Assembly (NCBI GenBank): GCA_036563245.1
Contig: DATCMU010000012.1
Coordinates: 62,001-126,000 of the forward strand
Source: DATCMU01 sp036563245
GTDB taxonomy: Bacteria > Pseudomonadota > Alphaproteobacteria > Rhizobiales > Devosiaceae
Direction: 5' to 3'
Length of the DNA: 64,000 bases
Positions 9,140 through 17,689 of the stretch are shown here, one piece after another. A program made the translations under genes and the position numbers. The stretch's first letter is position 1, and the number at the start of each line of letters is the position of its first letter. Under the pieces are notes generated by a model. The model saw only the letters and a program-made list of their open reading frames with translations. It ran no database searches and was not told the origin of the DNA.

Positions 9140-9361
9140 ATGAATATCATCGATCCCAAATTCGGCCCTTCCGAGGCCACGATCCGCTATCTGGACGCCG
9201 ACTATGTGGTGCTCAAGCCCGGCAGTTTCGTGCGCTGCGCGATCACCGGCAAGCCGATACCGATCGACGATCTGACCTACTGGAGCGTTGATCGGCAGGA
9301 GGCATATGCGGATGCCGCAGCGGCGTTCGAGGCCTACCAGCGCCACGGCCACAAGCGCTGA
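9140..9361 (+). CDS. DUF2093 family protein
   Basis: This is a 73-residue protein starting M-N-I-I-D-P-K-F-G. It matches the small DUF2093 family that I know from alphaproteobacteria, often next to xseA as here. It has a compact V-L-K-P-G-S-F-V-R-C-A-I-T-G core and no membrane segment or catalytic motif. The ATG at 9140 is chosen because the upstream residues look like non-coding translation. It is followed 11 bases later by the acyltransferase gene and is probably in one operon with it. The function is unknown. Confidence 0.85.
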   Translation: MNIIDPKFGPSEATIRYLDADYVVLKPGSFVRCAITGKPIPIDDLTYWSVDRQEAYADAAAAFEAYQRHGHKR

Positions 9362-9372
9362 GTCCCCCCGCC

Positions 9373-10362
9373 ATGCCCGCCAGCGCCCCGTCGGGCCAAT
9401 CCACTTTCGACGGCAAGCCGATCACGCCCCTGAGGCGTCTGCGCTACCTGCTGCATGCCGGCCTGCTGTTCGGCTTTCTTGGCCTGTTCCGGATGCTCCC
9501 TTTGGACACCGCCTCCGCGCTCGGCGGCTGGGTTGGGCGCCGGGTGCTCGCGCCGTTCGCGGGCAACAGGCGGGCACTGGCCAATATCCGGCTGGCATTT
9601 CCCGATATCGGCGACGATGAGGCGAACCGGATCGCCGCAGGCATGTGGGACAATCTGGGGCGGCTGATCGCCGAGTTTGCCCATCTGGATGCCTTCGTGG
9701 GAGATCCCGAGGGGCGTATCGTCATCCATGGGCTCGAGAATGCCCGGCGCATCCTCGCCTCCGGAAAAGGGATCCTGGCCATTCCCGGGCACTTCGCCAA
9801 CTGGGAGGTGATGTCGGTCGCAGTGCGCAATATTGGCATAGAGGGCCACATCGTGCTGCGGCCGCCCAATAACCCCTATGTCGTGGACTGGCTGTCGCGC
9901 CTGCGGGATCGAACCGGGCTTCGGGGCCAGATCGTGAAAGGGGCCGAGGGCACCAGGCAGATTTTTACCCGCCTGCGCCGCGGCGAGATGGTGTCGATCA
10001 TGATGGACCAGGCGCTCGCCGAAGGGATTCCCATCGATTTCTTCTCACGTCCCGCCATGACCAATCCGCTCCCCGCAACCCTGGCACTGCGCATGGATCT
10101 CAACCTTGTGCCGATTTCGATTCGCCGCACCGCTGGCGCGCATTTCGAAATGACCATTCACCCGCCCATGGAAGTCCGGCACTCAGGCGACATGCAGGCC
10201 GATGTGGCCGAGTTGACGGCGCGCATCAATCACTTCGTGGAAGACGTGGTGCGGGCGGCTCCCGAACAGTGGCTGTGGATTCACAACCGCTGGGGCAGCC
10301 ACGGCAACCTGACGCGGCGCGGTAGGGCGGTGGCCGGCATGGCGCGAGAATCGGCGGAATAG
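9373..10362 (+). CDS. Lipid A biosynthesis lauroyl acyltransferase-like protein (LpxL/HtrB family)
   Basis: This 329-residue membrane-associated acyltransferase has an N-terminal hydrophobic segment at about 28-45 and the family catalytic H-x4-E motif in G-H-F-A-N-W-E. Downstream motifs such as M-M-D-Q and the C-terminal W-I-H-N-R-W-G are also typical. The expected reaction is secondary acylation of Kdo2-lipid IVA at the inner membrane. Which acyl chain it uses is not evident. It directly follows DUF2093. Confidence 0.9.
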   Translation: MPASAPSGQSTFDGKPITPLRRLRYLLHAGLLFGFLGLFRMLPLDTASALGGWVGRRVLAPFAGNRRALANIRLAFPDIGDDEANRIAAGMWDNLGRLIAEFAHLDAFVGDPEGRIVIHGLENARRILASGKGILAIPGHFANWEVMSVAVRNIGIEGHIVLRPPNNPYVVDWLSRLRDRTGLRGQIVKGAEGTRQIFTRLRRGEMVSIMMDQALAEGIPIDFFSRPAMTNPLPATLALRMDLNLVPISIRRTAGAHFEMTIHPPMEVRHSGDMQADVAELTARINHFVEDVVRAAPEQWLWIHNRWGSHGNLTRRGRAVAGMARESAE

Positions 10363-10445
10363 CGGCTGCGGCAAACTTCACGAGCGACAGGATCGGGCCG
10401 GCGCGGCACAACGACCACCGAACACCGAAACGGAAAGATTGGCGC

Positions 10446-11429
10446 ATGCTGGAAATCTGGTTGCCGCTTCTGGGCGGGCTCATCCTGCTGGTCTTCGGCG
10501 GCGAACTCCTCGTCCGCGGCGCGGTGCAGGTCGCAACGGGTCTGGGCGTGTCGCCGCTGGTGATCGGGCTGACCCTGGTCGGATTCGGCACCTCCACGCC
10601 CGAACTGGTGACCTCCGTGCAGGCCGCGCTCTCCAATGCGCCGGGTATTGCCTATGGGAACATCGTTGGCTCCAACATCGCCAACGTGCTGCTGATCGTG
10701 GGCGCCACCACCCTGATCAGCCCTATGGTCGTCGCTTCGGCTGCGCTGAAACGGGACGGTGCGGTGATGCTGGCGGTCACCATCATGTTTGCCGCCGTCG
10801 CCTTCGCCGTGCCTATGGGCCGAACGGTCGGCGCGATCTTCGTCGTGGCGCTGGCGGTCTATGTCTACCTTGCCTTTCGCCAGGAGCGGGCTGCGACCCC
10901 CGCGGACCACGGCGCCGTGTTCGACAAGAGCCTTGCGCTGCAGGAGTCCGACACCGCACTCGCGCCGCCCGTGCGGCCGCGGCATTCCCTGCTCGTTGCG
11001 GCGCTAATCGCCCTCTGCGGCCTTGTGCTGGTGATCGCCGGTGGCCGCTTGCTTGTCATGGGGGCCGTATCGCTCGCCCGGGGTTTCGGCATTTCCGAGA
11101 CCGTGATCGGCCTCACCATCGTGGCGGTCGGCACCTCGATGCCCGAATTTGTCACCTCCGTGGTCGCCGCAATCAGGAAGCAGGGTGACGTCGCCTTCGG
11201 CAACATCGTGGGATCGAACATCTACAATATTCTCGGCATAGGCGGCACGACTGCGCTGATCGCACCGGGTGCGGTACCGCGTGAAATCGTGACCTTCGAC
11301 AACCTCGTCATGATCGCGGTTTCACTGGCGCTGGTGATCTTCGCCCGCACCGGCCTCAAGATCGTACGCTGGGAAGGCGCGATATTGCTCGTTGGCTATG
11401 CTGTCTATATCCGGCTCATCCTGCCCTGA
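10446..11429 (+). CDS. Calcium/sodium antiporter, CaCA family (YrbG-like)
   Basis: This inner-membrane cation exchanger has 327 residues and about ten hydrophobic segments. Two inverted alpha-repeats are clear. The first has G-F-G-T-S-T-P-E-L-V-T-S followed by G-N-I-V-G-S-N-I-A-N. The second has V-G-T-S-M-P-E-F-V-T-S followed by G-N-I-V-G-S-N-I-Y-N. The glutamates in the P-E motifs are the cation ligands of the family. A hydrophilic loop of about 35 residues joins the halves. The ion specificity (Ca2+/Na+ or H+) is inferred from the family only. Confidence 0.93.
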   Translation: MLEIWLPLLGGLILLVFGGELLVRGAVQVATGLGVSPLVIGLTLVGFGTSTPELVTSVQAALSNAPGIAYGNIVGSNIANVLLIVGATTLISPMVVASAALKRDGAVMLAVTIMFAAVAFAVPMGRTVGAIFVVALAVYVYLAFRQERAATPADHGAVFDKSLALQESDTALAPPVRPRHSLLVAALIALCGLVLVIAGGRLLVMGAVSLARGFGISETVIGLTIVAVGTSMPEFVTSVVAAIRKQGDVAFGNIVGSNIYNILGIGGTTALIAPGAVPREIVTFDNLVMIAVSLALVIFARTGLKIVRWEGAILLVGYAVYIRLILP

Positions 11430-11483
11430 CCGGTGGAACGGTGTCGTCTGTCGTGTCCAGGTCACGCATCGCGGGCAGGGACC

Positions 11484-11726
11484 TCAGTCGTCCGTGGCGG
11501 TATCCGGGTCCATCAGCCGGTGCAGATGCACGATGAAATAGCGCATCTCGGCATTGTCGACCGTCATTTGCGCCTTCTGTTTCCATGCTGCATAGGCCGT
11601 GGCGTAATTGGGATAGACGCCGACGATGTCGACCTTCTCCAGATCCTTGAACTGGATATCTCCCAACCCGGCCAGTTCGCCGCCGAGCACCAGGTGCAGA
11701 AGCTGCTTGGACTTGTGTTCGCTCAT
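11484..11726 (-). CDS. DUF4170 domain-containing small protein
   Basis: This 80-residue soluble protein contains G-V-Y-P-N-Y-A-T-A-Y-A-A-W-K and ends M-R-Y-F-I-V-H-L-H-R-L, as in the DUF4170 family of alphaproteobacteria. Its ATG shares one base with the stop of the upstream inositol-monophosphatase-like gene (TAATG), which indicates translational coupling. No catalytic motif is visible. I infer a role linked to the upstream phosphatase, but nothing in the sequence proves it. Confidence 0.82.
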   Translation of the reverse strand: MSEHKSKQLLHLVLGGELAGLGDIQFKDLEKVDIVGVYPNYATAYAAWKQKAQMTVDNAEMRYFIVHLHRLMDPDTATDD

Positions 11727-12571
11727 TACGAGTGCTGCTCCACGAAAGTGTTGTGCGCCGTCTCCGATGGGCAGCCATAGACCCGCCGGAGCGCTTCATG
11801 TACCGGCGCTTTTAGCGAAAGGTCGCTGATCGCCGCAAGCGCGCTGTGCCGGATTTCCTGGCGATTGAAGCGCAATGCCCCGGCGCACACATCGCTGAAG
11901 TCGATCCCGCATTCCGCAAGGATCGCCGCCGCGCCGGCGATGTCCCAGTCCTGTGCGCCGCGGCGCGCGACCGCGACATCGAAGACCCCGCTTGCAACGA
12001 GCACGAGCCGGTAGGCGAGCGAGGGGAGCGACGGGCCGCGGACATAGTCGATCCCAGCCGCTTCCAGTTCCTTGTGCACCGCGCCCGGGGCGGGAATGAC
12101 CGGTCCGCTGCCCACCCGATGCCGGCGCAGGAGCGGCCTGCCATTAAGCTTTGCGCCACCACCCCTGACCGCGGCGTAGAGCTCATCGCGGGCCGGCGCA
12201 TAGACGACCCCGGCCACCGCGACGCCGTCCTCGACAACTGCCAGAGAGATCGTCCAGCTGTCTTCGCCCCTGATGAAGCCGCGTGTGCCGTCGATCGGAT
12301 CGATCACGAACGTGCGCCGGCAAGAAAGACGCGACTGATCGTCTGCGGTTTCCTCGCTCAGCCAGCCATAGTCCGGCCGGGCGCTGCGCAGGGCATTCTC
12401 CAGATGCGAGTTGACCGCGAAATCGGCTTCGGTGACCGGGGAGGCATTCTCCTTGGTCCAGGTCTTCAGGTCGCGCCGGAAAAACCCGGCGGCAACGATT
12501 CCGCCTGCAACCGCGGCGCTGCGCAGCAGTTCGAGGTCTTCCTCATGGCTGTGGGCGAAAGGCTCCGGCAT
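11726..12571 (-). CDS. Inositol monophosphatase family protein (3'(2'),5'-bisphosphate nucleotidase CysQ-like)
   Basis: This is a 281-residue Mg2+-dependent phosphatase. The metal-binding signatures are present: E-E-T near 94, D-P-I-D-G-T-R-G-F near 111, and the C-terminal W-D-I-A-G-A-A-A-I-L near 228. Order and spacing fit the inositol monophosphatase superfamily; the short form and alphaproteobacterial context resemble CysQ, which removes PAP formed in sulfate assimilation. Inositol-1-phosphate or fructose-1,6-bisphosphate cannot be excluded as substrates. Its stop codon overlaps the start of the DUF4170 gene. Confidence 0.88.
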   Translation of the reverse strand: MPEPFAHSHEEDLELLRSAAVAGGIVAAGFFRRDLKTWTKENASPVTEADFAVNSHLENALRSARPDYGWLSEETADDQSRLSCRRTFVIDPIDGTRGFIRGEDSWTISLAVVEDGVAVAGVVYAPARDELYAAVRGGGAKLNGRPLLRRHRVGSGPVIPAPGAVHKELEAAGIDYVRGPSLPSLAYRLVLVASGVFDVAVARRGAQDWDIAGAAAILAECGIDFSDVCAGALRFNRQEIRHSALAAISDLSLKAPVHEALRRVYGCPSETAHNTFVEQHS

Positions 12572-12812
12572 TGAAATCCACGGTCCGGCCAGGTGATTGC
12601 CGCCCTACCTATTTCAGTGGCTGCCGCCGCGCAAGCGATGCCCCAGAGTTAATGAGCCGTTGCACCAGGTGAGAACCTGCTAACCCTCTTCAAAACAAGA
12701 CAAACTTAACCGAACTTCTTAAGCGGCCCGGTAAGCGGCCTCGGCTAGTTTGGAGGCAACAAGAGGAGAGCACAAAAAACAAAGCTCTCGGAGTTAACAG
12801 TGAGGTTTGACT

Positions 12813-13328
12813 ATGGTTCGCGGCGTCGAGATTGATGGCTCGTCTGTCGTCGTCATGTTCCCCGGAGGCAATACGGGCCGCAAGTGCCCGGTTGCCGCCA
12901 ACGACGACGCACCGAAAGACCACGACAGGACGGTCACCGTCCGCACCAAGCTCGACAAGAGCGGGGTGGCCATCAAGGTGAAGGTACCCGTTCGCGAGTT
13001 CACCGGTGTCGCGGTGTCGACCAGGATCTCGGACGACGGCGTTCTCACCAGCGCCATCGAACTGATCCATCCCGATTCGGCGCTCAGCTACAAGGTTTTC
13101 GAGGAAGAGGGCAACCAGAACGTGGTCGCCGAATGGCAGAACTGGGGACGCAAGCTGCGCCTGCCCTTGTTCATTCGCACAGGCGATGGCGGGTTGATGG
13201 CCTACAGCCAGCAGGTCAACGGGGTTTTGGTGGGGTCGGAAACCGGACGCCGGCGCCTTGCCGCCGAAAGCGAACGCAGGCCGCGTTTCCTGCATCGCCG
13301 CAAGCCGGGCAATACCGAGCTCGCCTGA
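12813..13328 (+). CDS. DUF6101 family protein
   Basis: The product has 171 residues with no signal peptide or membrane helix. The ATG at 12813 is preceded by AGTGAGG. The middle part (about 40-120) looks beta-rich and contains R-T-K-L-D-K-S-G-V and A-V-S-T-R-I-S-D-D-G. The C-terminus is very basic (R-R-R-L-A, R-R-P-R-F-L-H-R-R-K). I assign DUF6101 from memory of similar Hyphomicrobiales proteins. A PilZ-like regulatory fold is an alternative, but the R-x4-R / D-x-S-x2-G signature is not clear. The function is unknown. Confidence 0.65.
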   Translation: MVRGVEIDGSSVVVMFPGGNTGRKCPVAANDDAPKDHDRTVTVRTKLDKSGVAIKVKVPVREFTGVAVSTRISDDGVLTSAIELIHPDSALSYKVFEEEGNQNVVAEWQNWGRKLRLPLFIRTGDGGLMAYSQQVNGVLVGSETGRRRLAAESERRPRFLHRRKPGNTELA

Positions 13329-13339
13329 GATCGCTCGGG

Positions 13340-13362
13340 GGAAAGACGTCATCCGTCTTTCC
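13340..13362 (+). terminator. Hairpin between convergent DUF6101 and ubiA genes
   Basis: GGAAAGACG (13340-13348) pairs perfectly with CGTCTTTCC (13354-13362) around a TCATC loop, 11 bases after the DUF6101 stop. The trailing TGTTCATAA is only weakly T-rich, so termination is plausible but not certain. Confidence 0.45.
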
Positions 13363-13429
13363 TGTTCATAAGGCGTGACGTGAAACTGTTCGGAGCCCGG
13401 GCCTTGCAGATAGCAGGGCCCGACAAGCT

Positions 13430-14371
13430 CTAGAATACGAACTCCGCCCAAAGAACTGCGGTCAGGGCCAGCCCAACAAGATGGTTGGCCTTGAAGCGTT
13501 GCAGGCAATTGCCCGAGTCCGAGGGATCGAGCGTCACCACCTGCCAGGCCAGCAGCGCCGCCGGGACGGCCATCAGCGTGACGAAGACGACGCCGCCGCC
13601 TGCCGCAAGCCCGGCACCGGTCCAGACTGCAAAGGCGCCGAGATAGAAGATCCCGACCATCGTGCGGGCGTGGTCGCCGAACAGCCTGGCTGTCGACTTC
13701 ACCCCGATCAGGGCGTCGTCTTCGATGTCCTGCAGCGCGTAGATCGTGTCATAGCCGATCGTCCACAGGATGCATCCCGCATAGAGCAGCACCGAGGGTG
13801 CGAAAAGGGCGCCCATATTGGCCGTCCAGCCCAGAAGTGCTCCCCAGGAAAACGCGATGCCGAGGAAAAGTTGCGGCCACCAGGTGATCCGTTTCATGAA
13901 CGGGTAGATCGCCACGGGCAAAAGCGCGACCAGGCCCAGCCGGATTGTCTCGCCGTTGAACTGGAGAAGGACTGCCAGCCCTGCCAGCGCCTGCAGGACC
14001 AGGAACGCGACCGCCTGCCAAAGCTTGACCTGGCCGGATGGCAGTGGACGCGAACGTGTTCGCGCGACCTTGTCGTCGATATTGCGGTCCACGATATCGT
14101 TGAAGGTGCAGCCAGCGCCGCGCATCACCACCGCGCCGACAAGGAACAGCGCGATATGCATCCAGTTGAAGCCCGAGGGCGGCCGCGCCACGGCGGAAAG
14201 TCCGACCGCGAAGGCGCATGGCCAGAACAGGAGCCAGAAGCCGATCGGCCGGTCGTAGCGGGCCAGCCGGAAATAGGGCTTGAGAGGATCGGGCGCGAAC
14301 CGGTCGACCCAGTTGCCGCGCTGTGCGTCCGCCACGGTGCCGCGATGAGAATTGCCCGTTTGCATTTGCAT
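13430..14371 (-). CDS. ubiA: 4-hydroxybenzoate polyprenyltransferase UbiA
   Basis: This inner-membrane prenyltransferase attaches the polyprenyl chain to 4-hydroxybenzoate in ubiquinone synthesis. It has 313 residues with about eight hydrophobic helices. The first Asp-rich motif N-D-I-V-D-R-N-I-D lies at 91-99 and the second, D-I-E-D-D, lies in the C-terminal half. The ATG at 14371 has AGGGAC just upstream; a longer form from 14428 would add an unlikely hydrophilic extension. It is divergent from rsmE. Confidence 0.93.
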   Translation of the reverse strand: MQMQTGNSHRGTVADAQRGNWVDRFAPDPLKPYFRLARYDRPIGFWLLFWPCAFAVGLSAVARPPSGFNWMHIALFLVGAVVMRGAGCTFNDIVDRNIDDKVARTRSRPLPSGQVKLWQAVAFLVLQALAGLAVLLQFNGETIRLGLVALLPVAIYPFMKRITWWPQLFLGIAFSWGALLGWTANMGALFAPSVLLYAGCILWTIGYDTIYALQDIEDDALIGVKSTARLFGDHARTMVGIFYLGAFAVWTGAGLAAGGGVVFVTLMAVPAALLAWQVVTLDPSDSGNCLQRFKANHLVGLALTAVLWAEFVF

Positions 14372-14491
14372 GTCCCTGTGCGCTAGTTCGAAAGGTGGAC
14401 GTTGCGCCCTCCGCGCTCTCGATAGCATTTTCGGGACCGGTCGCGCGACCGGTCCGAATGCAAATTTCCAGCAAGGTCAGGTCGTTTCTCG

Positions 14492-15241
14492 ATGCCCCGT
14501 ACCCACAAGACCTTACCGCGCCTGTTCCTCGACGCACCGCTGATGCAGGGCGGCGCGGTTGCCCTCGACAAGGACCAGACCAATTATCTGCTCAATGTTC
14601 TTCGCCGCCGCAGTGGAGACGCGGTCGTCGTCTTCAACGGCAGGGACGGGGCCTTTCTCGCCGCGATCGAGCAGCTGAGCAAGAAGACGGTAGGGCTTTC
14701 GCTGGGGGAGCGCACGGCCGCGCAGACCGCACCGTCCGACCTGTGGTATGGATTCGCCCCGCTCAAGTCGGCCCGGCTGGACTATGTCGTTCAAAAAGCC
14801 ACCGAGATGGGCGCAGGGATCATTCAACCGGTCATCACGCGCCACACCCAGCTCACCCGCATCAACCTGGACCGGCTGCGCGCCAATGCGCGTGAAGCCG
14901 CGGAACAATGCGAGGTCCTTTCGATCCCGCGTATCGATGACGAAATCGGTTTGCGCGAGCTTCTGGCGACCTGGCAGGATATCCATGGCGACCGCCAGCT
15001 CGTGTTCGCCGACGAAGGCGAGGAGGCCGCCTCGCCGGTTGCCGCGCTCGCCGCGATCGAGGGCAGGCGGATCGGTCTCCTGATCGGGCCGGAGGGAGGA
15101 TTTTCCGACGACGAACGCGAATTGCTCCGGGCACAGGCGTTTGTCGTACCGATCAGTCTTGGCCCCCGGATCCTGCGCGCCGATACGGCCGCGGTCGCGG
15201 CGCTGGCCGTGATCCAGTCAATCATCGGTGATTGGCGATAA
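14492..15241 (+). CDS. rsmE: 16S rRNA (uracil(1498)-N(3))-methyltransferase RsmE
   Basis: This 249-residue SPOUT-class methyltransferase acts on 16S rRNA m3U1498. An N-terminal PUA-like domain (about 1-75) precedes the knotted SAM-binding domain, with I-G-P-E-G-G-F-S-D-D-E and L-G-P-R-I-L-R-A-D-T-A as its signature near the C-terminus. It ends 86 bases before the gshA start and may be co-transcribed with it. Confidence 0.94.
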   Translation: MPRTHKTLPRLFLDAPLMQGGAVALDKDQTNYLLNVLRRRSGDAVVVFNGRDGAFLAAIEQLSKKTVGLSLGERTAAQTAPSDLWYGFAPLKSARLDYVVQKATEMGAGIIQPVITRHTQLTRINLDRLRANAREAAEQCEVLSIPRIDDEIGLRELLATWQDIHGDRQLVFADEGEEAASPVAALAAIEGRRIGLLIGPEGGFSDDERELLRAQAFVVPISLGPRILRADTAAVAALAVIQSIIGDWR

Positions 15242-15327
15242 AGGGATTGATTTCGCCTGATGAGGGACTATTGTCCCGGCGCCCGTCGTCAACGGACGGC
15301 GCGGTATCCTTGTTCTCGGGGGAACAC

Positions 15328-16695
15328 ATGGCCGAAGCCGGCGAAACGTCACCAGTAATCGAATCCCGCGCCGAAATGATCGAAGCGCTTTCGCGCGGCT
15401 GCAAGCCGAAGGCGGAGTGGCGTATCGGCACCGAGCACGAGAAGTTCACGTTCTACCGCGATACCCGGCAGCCGGTGCCCTATGGCGGCGCGAATGGCAT
15501 CCGCGCAATTCTGCAGGGCGTCATGGCCGAAGGGGGCTGGGAGCCGAACTATGATGGCGACAACATCATCGGGCTCAGCCATATGGACGGCTCGTCGATC
15601 TCGCTCGAACCCGGCGGACAACTGGAACTTTCGGGCGCGCCGCTCGCGACGATCCATCAAACCTGTCACGAGACCCACGAACATCTCAAGCTTCTGCGCC
15701 GTGTGTGCGACCCGCTGAATATCGGCTTTCTCGGCCTCGGTGTCGCTCCGACCTGGAAACTCGAAGATATCCCGGCCATGCCCAAGAGCCGCTACGGCAT
15801 CATGAAGCCGTATATGGAGAAGGTGGGAAGCCTTGGAACCTCGATGATGTTCCGATCCTCGACGGTGCAGGTCAATCTCGATTTCTCGTCTGAAGCCGAT
15901 ATGGTCAGGAAGCTGCGCGTGGGGCTTGCGCTTCAACCCGTGGCGACGGCGCTCTTCGCAAATTCCCCGTTCGCCGGGGGTGAATTGAGCGGTTTCTTGT
16001 CCTTCCGTTCCCATATCTGGCTGAACACCGACAAGGATCGCACCGGGATGCTGCCCTTTGCCTTCGACGACGGCATGGGTTTTGAGCGCTACGTGGACTA
16101 CGCGCTCGACGTCCCGATGTATTTCGTCATCCGGAACGGCCGCTACGTGGATTGCGCCGGGGAGAGCTTTCGGGCGTTCCTCGATGGCAAGCTGCCGCAA
16201 CTCCCTGGCGAGCGCCCGACCCGCAAGGACTGGGAGGATCATCTCTCGACCCTGTTCCCTGAAGTCCGTCTCAAGCAGTTTCTCGAAATGCGCGGGGCGG
16301 ACGGCGGTCCCTGGCAGGGCATCTGCGCCTTGCCCGCGCTCTGGACCGGCATTCTCTATGATGGGCAGGCGCTCGACGAGGCCTGGGACCTCGTGCGCCA
16401 TTGGACCGCCGATGAGCGTGACCAGTTGCGCAAGGCCGTGCCCGTGGAAGCGCTCCACGCCCCGTTCCGCAACGGCACGGTTGCCGATATCGCCCGCCAG
16501 ATGGTCGATATTTCGCGTGGCGGCCTGGCCCGCCGCAACAGGACCAATTGGGAGGGCGCGGACGAGACGGTATTCCTCGCCCCGCTCGATCAGACCCTGA
16601 CCCTTGGCAAGACGCCTGCGGAACGCCTGGTCGATCTCTACCGGGGCGAATGGAATGGCGATCTCGACTGGATCTTCGAGGAATCGACGTTCTAG
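15328..16695 (+). CDS. gshA: Glutamate--cysteine ligase, plant/alphaproteobacterial type
   Basis: This enzyme joins L-glutamate and L-cysteine with ATP, the first and rate-limiting step of glutathione synthesis. It has 455 residues. The N-terminal R-I-G-T-E-H-E-K-F motif belongs to the GCS2/plant-type family, unlike the enterobacterial enzyme. The central L-S-H-M-D-G-S-S-I-S-L-E-P-G-G-Q and H-E-T-H-E-H motifs are also of that family. The ATG at 15328 has GGGGGAA upstream, whereas the in-frame start at 15232 would overlap rsmE. The TAG stop falls inside the first bases of an interspersed repeat. Confidence 0.92.
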   Translation: MAEAGETSPVIESRAEMIEALSRGCKPKAEWRIGTEHEKFTFYRDTRQPVPYGGANGIRAILQGVMAEGGWEPNYDGDNIIGLSHMDGSSISLEPGGQLELSGAPLATIHQTCHETHEHLKLLRRVCDPLNIGFLGLGVAPTWKLEDIPAMPKSRYGIMKPYMEKVGSLGTSMMFRSSTVQVNLDFSSEADMVRKLRVGLALQPVATALFANSPFAGGELSGFLSFRSHIWLNTDKDRTGMLPFAFDDGMGFERYVDYALDVPMYFVIRNGRYVDCAGESFRAFLDGKLPQLPGERPTRKDWEDHLSTLFPEVRLKQFLEMRGADGGPWQGICALPALWTGILYDGQALDEAWDLVRHWTADERDQLRKAVPVEALHAPFRNGTVADIARQMVDISRGGLARRNRTNWEGADETVFLAPLDQTLTLGKTPAERLVDLYRGEWNGDLDWIFEESTF

Positions 16696-16795
16696 GACCT
16701 GTCACGTCTTGATGGGATCAAAACGTATGGCCCAAGTCATTGAATTGTCGCATGTTCGAACCGGAAAACCCGGTACCCACTTTTCCCGAACATGC
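16692..16795 (+). repeat. Interspersed intergenic repeat, copy 1
   Basis: This 104-base unit begins with CTAG at the gshA stop codon and ends CCCGAACATGC. It contains an internal inverted repeat, GCATGTTCGAACCGG with CCGAACATGC-type ends. Aligned with the reverse complement of 42201-42303 it is nearly identical throughout, with one single-base gap and about a dozen substitutions. Similar elements are familiar to me from Hyphomicrobiales genomes, but I cannot name a family with certainty. Confidence 0.85.
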
Positions 16796-16813
16796 TCCAG
16801 GTGGCGCCCGCGA

Positions 16814-16887
16814 GCCCCGATATTGGGGCCCGCAAGGCCATTGAACGACAGGAGCCGCGGCCCCGATGCAATCGGAATCGCGGCTCC
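16814..16887. terminator. Two hairpins between convergent gshA and ABC permease genes
   Basis: The first is GCCCC (16814-16818) with GGGGC (16825-16829). The second is stronger: GGAGCCGCG (16851-16859) with CGCGGCTCC (16879-16887), enclosing a nested CCGAT-GCA-ATCGG. Neither strand has a T-run after the stem, so they are candidate structured ends or factor-dependent stops and not classical terminators. Confidence 0.4.
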
Positions 16888-16913
16888 CGGTTCGAGCGGT
16901 ATGTAACGGTCAG

Positions 16914-17678
16914 CTACCGCGTCTGCTGGCGAAACACCAGATTGCCCACATATGCGGCCAGGAACACGATGACGACGGCTAGGCCCACGCCGAGAAGCGT
17001 CGAGGGGCCAAGAAGATCGCCCCGGAAGATGGCGCGTTCGGCATCGACCACGTGCTTGATCGGGTTGATGTCGCTCAGGATCTGCAGCCAGCGCGGCGCC
17101 AGCGTCATCGGCAACAGGATCCCCGACAACAACAGGATCGGCAAGGCAATGGTGTTGACCAGCGGCGCCAGCGCATCCTCGCTCTTGAGCGCCAGCCCGG
17201 CCGCGTAGGACAGATAGGCGAACGCTGCACCGAGCAGGGCAACGACGAACAGGCCCCCGATCACGGCCTGCATCGAGATGCGCAGACCGAACAGATAGGC
17301 GACCCCCATCAGGACCGCGCCCTGAATGGTAATCATCAGGATGTCGCGCAGAACCCGTCCGGAAATGAGCGCGGTGCGGCTTGCCGGGGTAACCATCATG
17401 CGGTCGATCACTCCGTTTCGCCATTCCGCGATGATGCCGAAGCCAACGAAAAAGGCGCCGAAAATGCCCAGTTGCACGAGAAGGCCCGGCACGAACACCT
17501 GCCAGGCATCGCCCGGAGGAAATCCCGGCGTGTTGGCGATCCGCTGCAACAACGGCCCGAAGAGGGCCAGATAGAGGATCGGCTGCATCAGCGAAATCAT
17601 CAGCCAGACGGGGTTCTGCAGCGCAATGGTCAGCGATCGGCGGAACACGACCAGGCTGTCATGGAAATATTTCTTCAT
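16914..17678 (-). CDS. ABC-2 type transporter permease (DrrB-like)
   Basis: This 254-residue inner-membrane protein has six predicted hydrophobic helices. The arrangement and the segment N-G-V-I-D-R-M-M-V-T-P-A-S-R-T-A are characteristic of ABC-2 (DrrB/NodJ-like) export permeases. It lies 11 bases after the ATPase gene and forms the exporter with it. The substrate is unknown; homologues move daunorubicin-type drugs, Nod factor or polysaccharides. The divergent MarR regulator suggests an inducible drug or toxin exporter. Confidence 0.9.
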   Translation of the reverse strand: MKKYFHDSLVVFRRSLTIALQNPVWLMISLMQPILYLALFGPLLQRIANTPGFPPGDAWQVFVPGLLVQLGIFGAFFVGFGIIAEWRNGVIDRMMVTPASRTALISGRVLRDILMITIQGAVLMGVAYLFGLRISMQAVIGGLFVVALLGAAFAYLSYAAGLALKSEDALAPLVNTIALPILLLSGILLPMTLAPRWLQILSDINPIKHVVDAERAIFRGDLLGPSTLLGVGLAVVIVFLAAYVGNLVFRQQTR

Positions 17679-17689
17679 CGTTCTACTCC

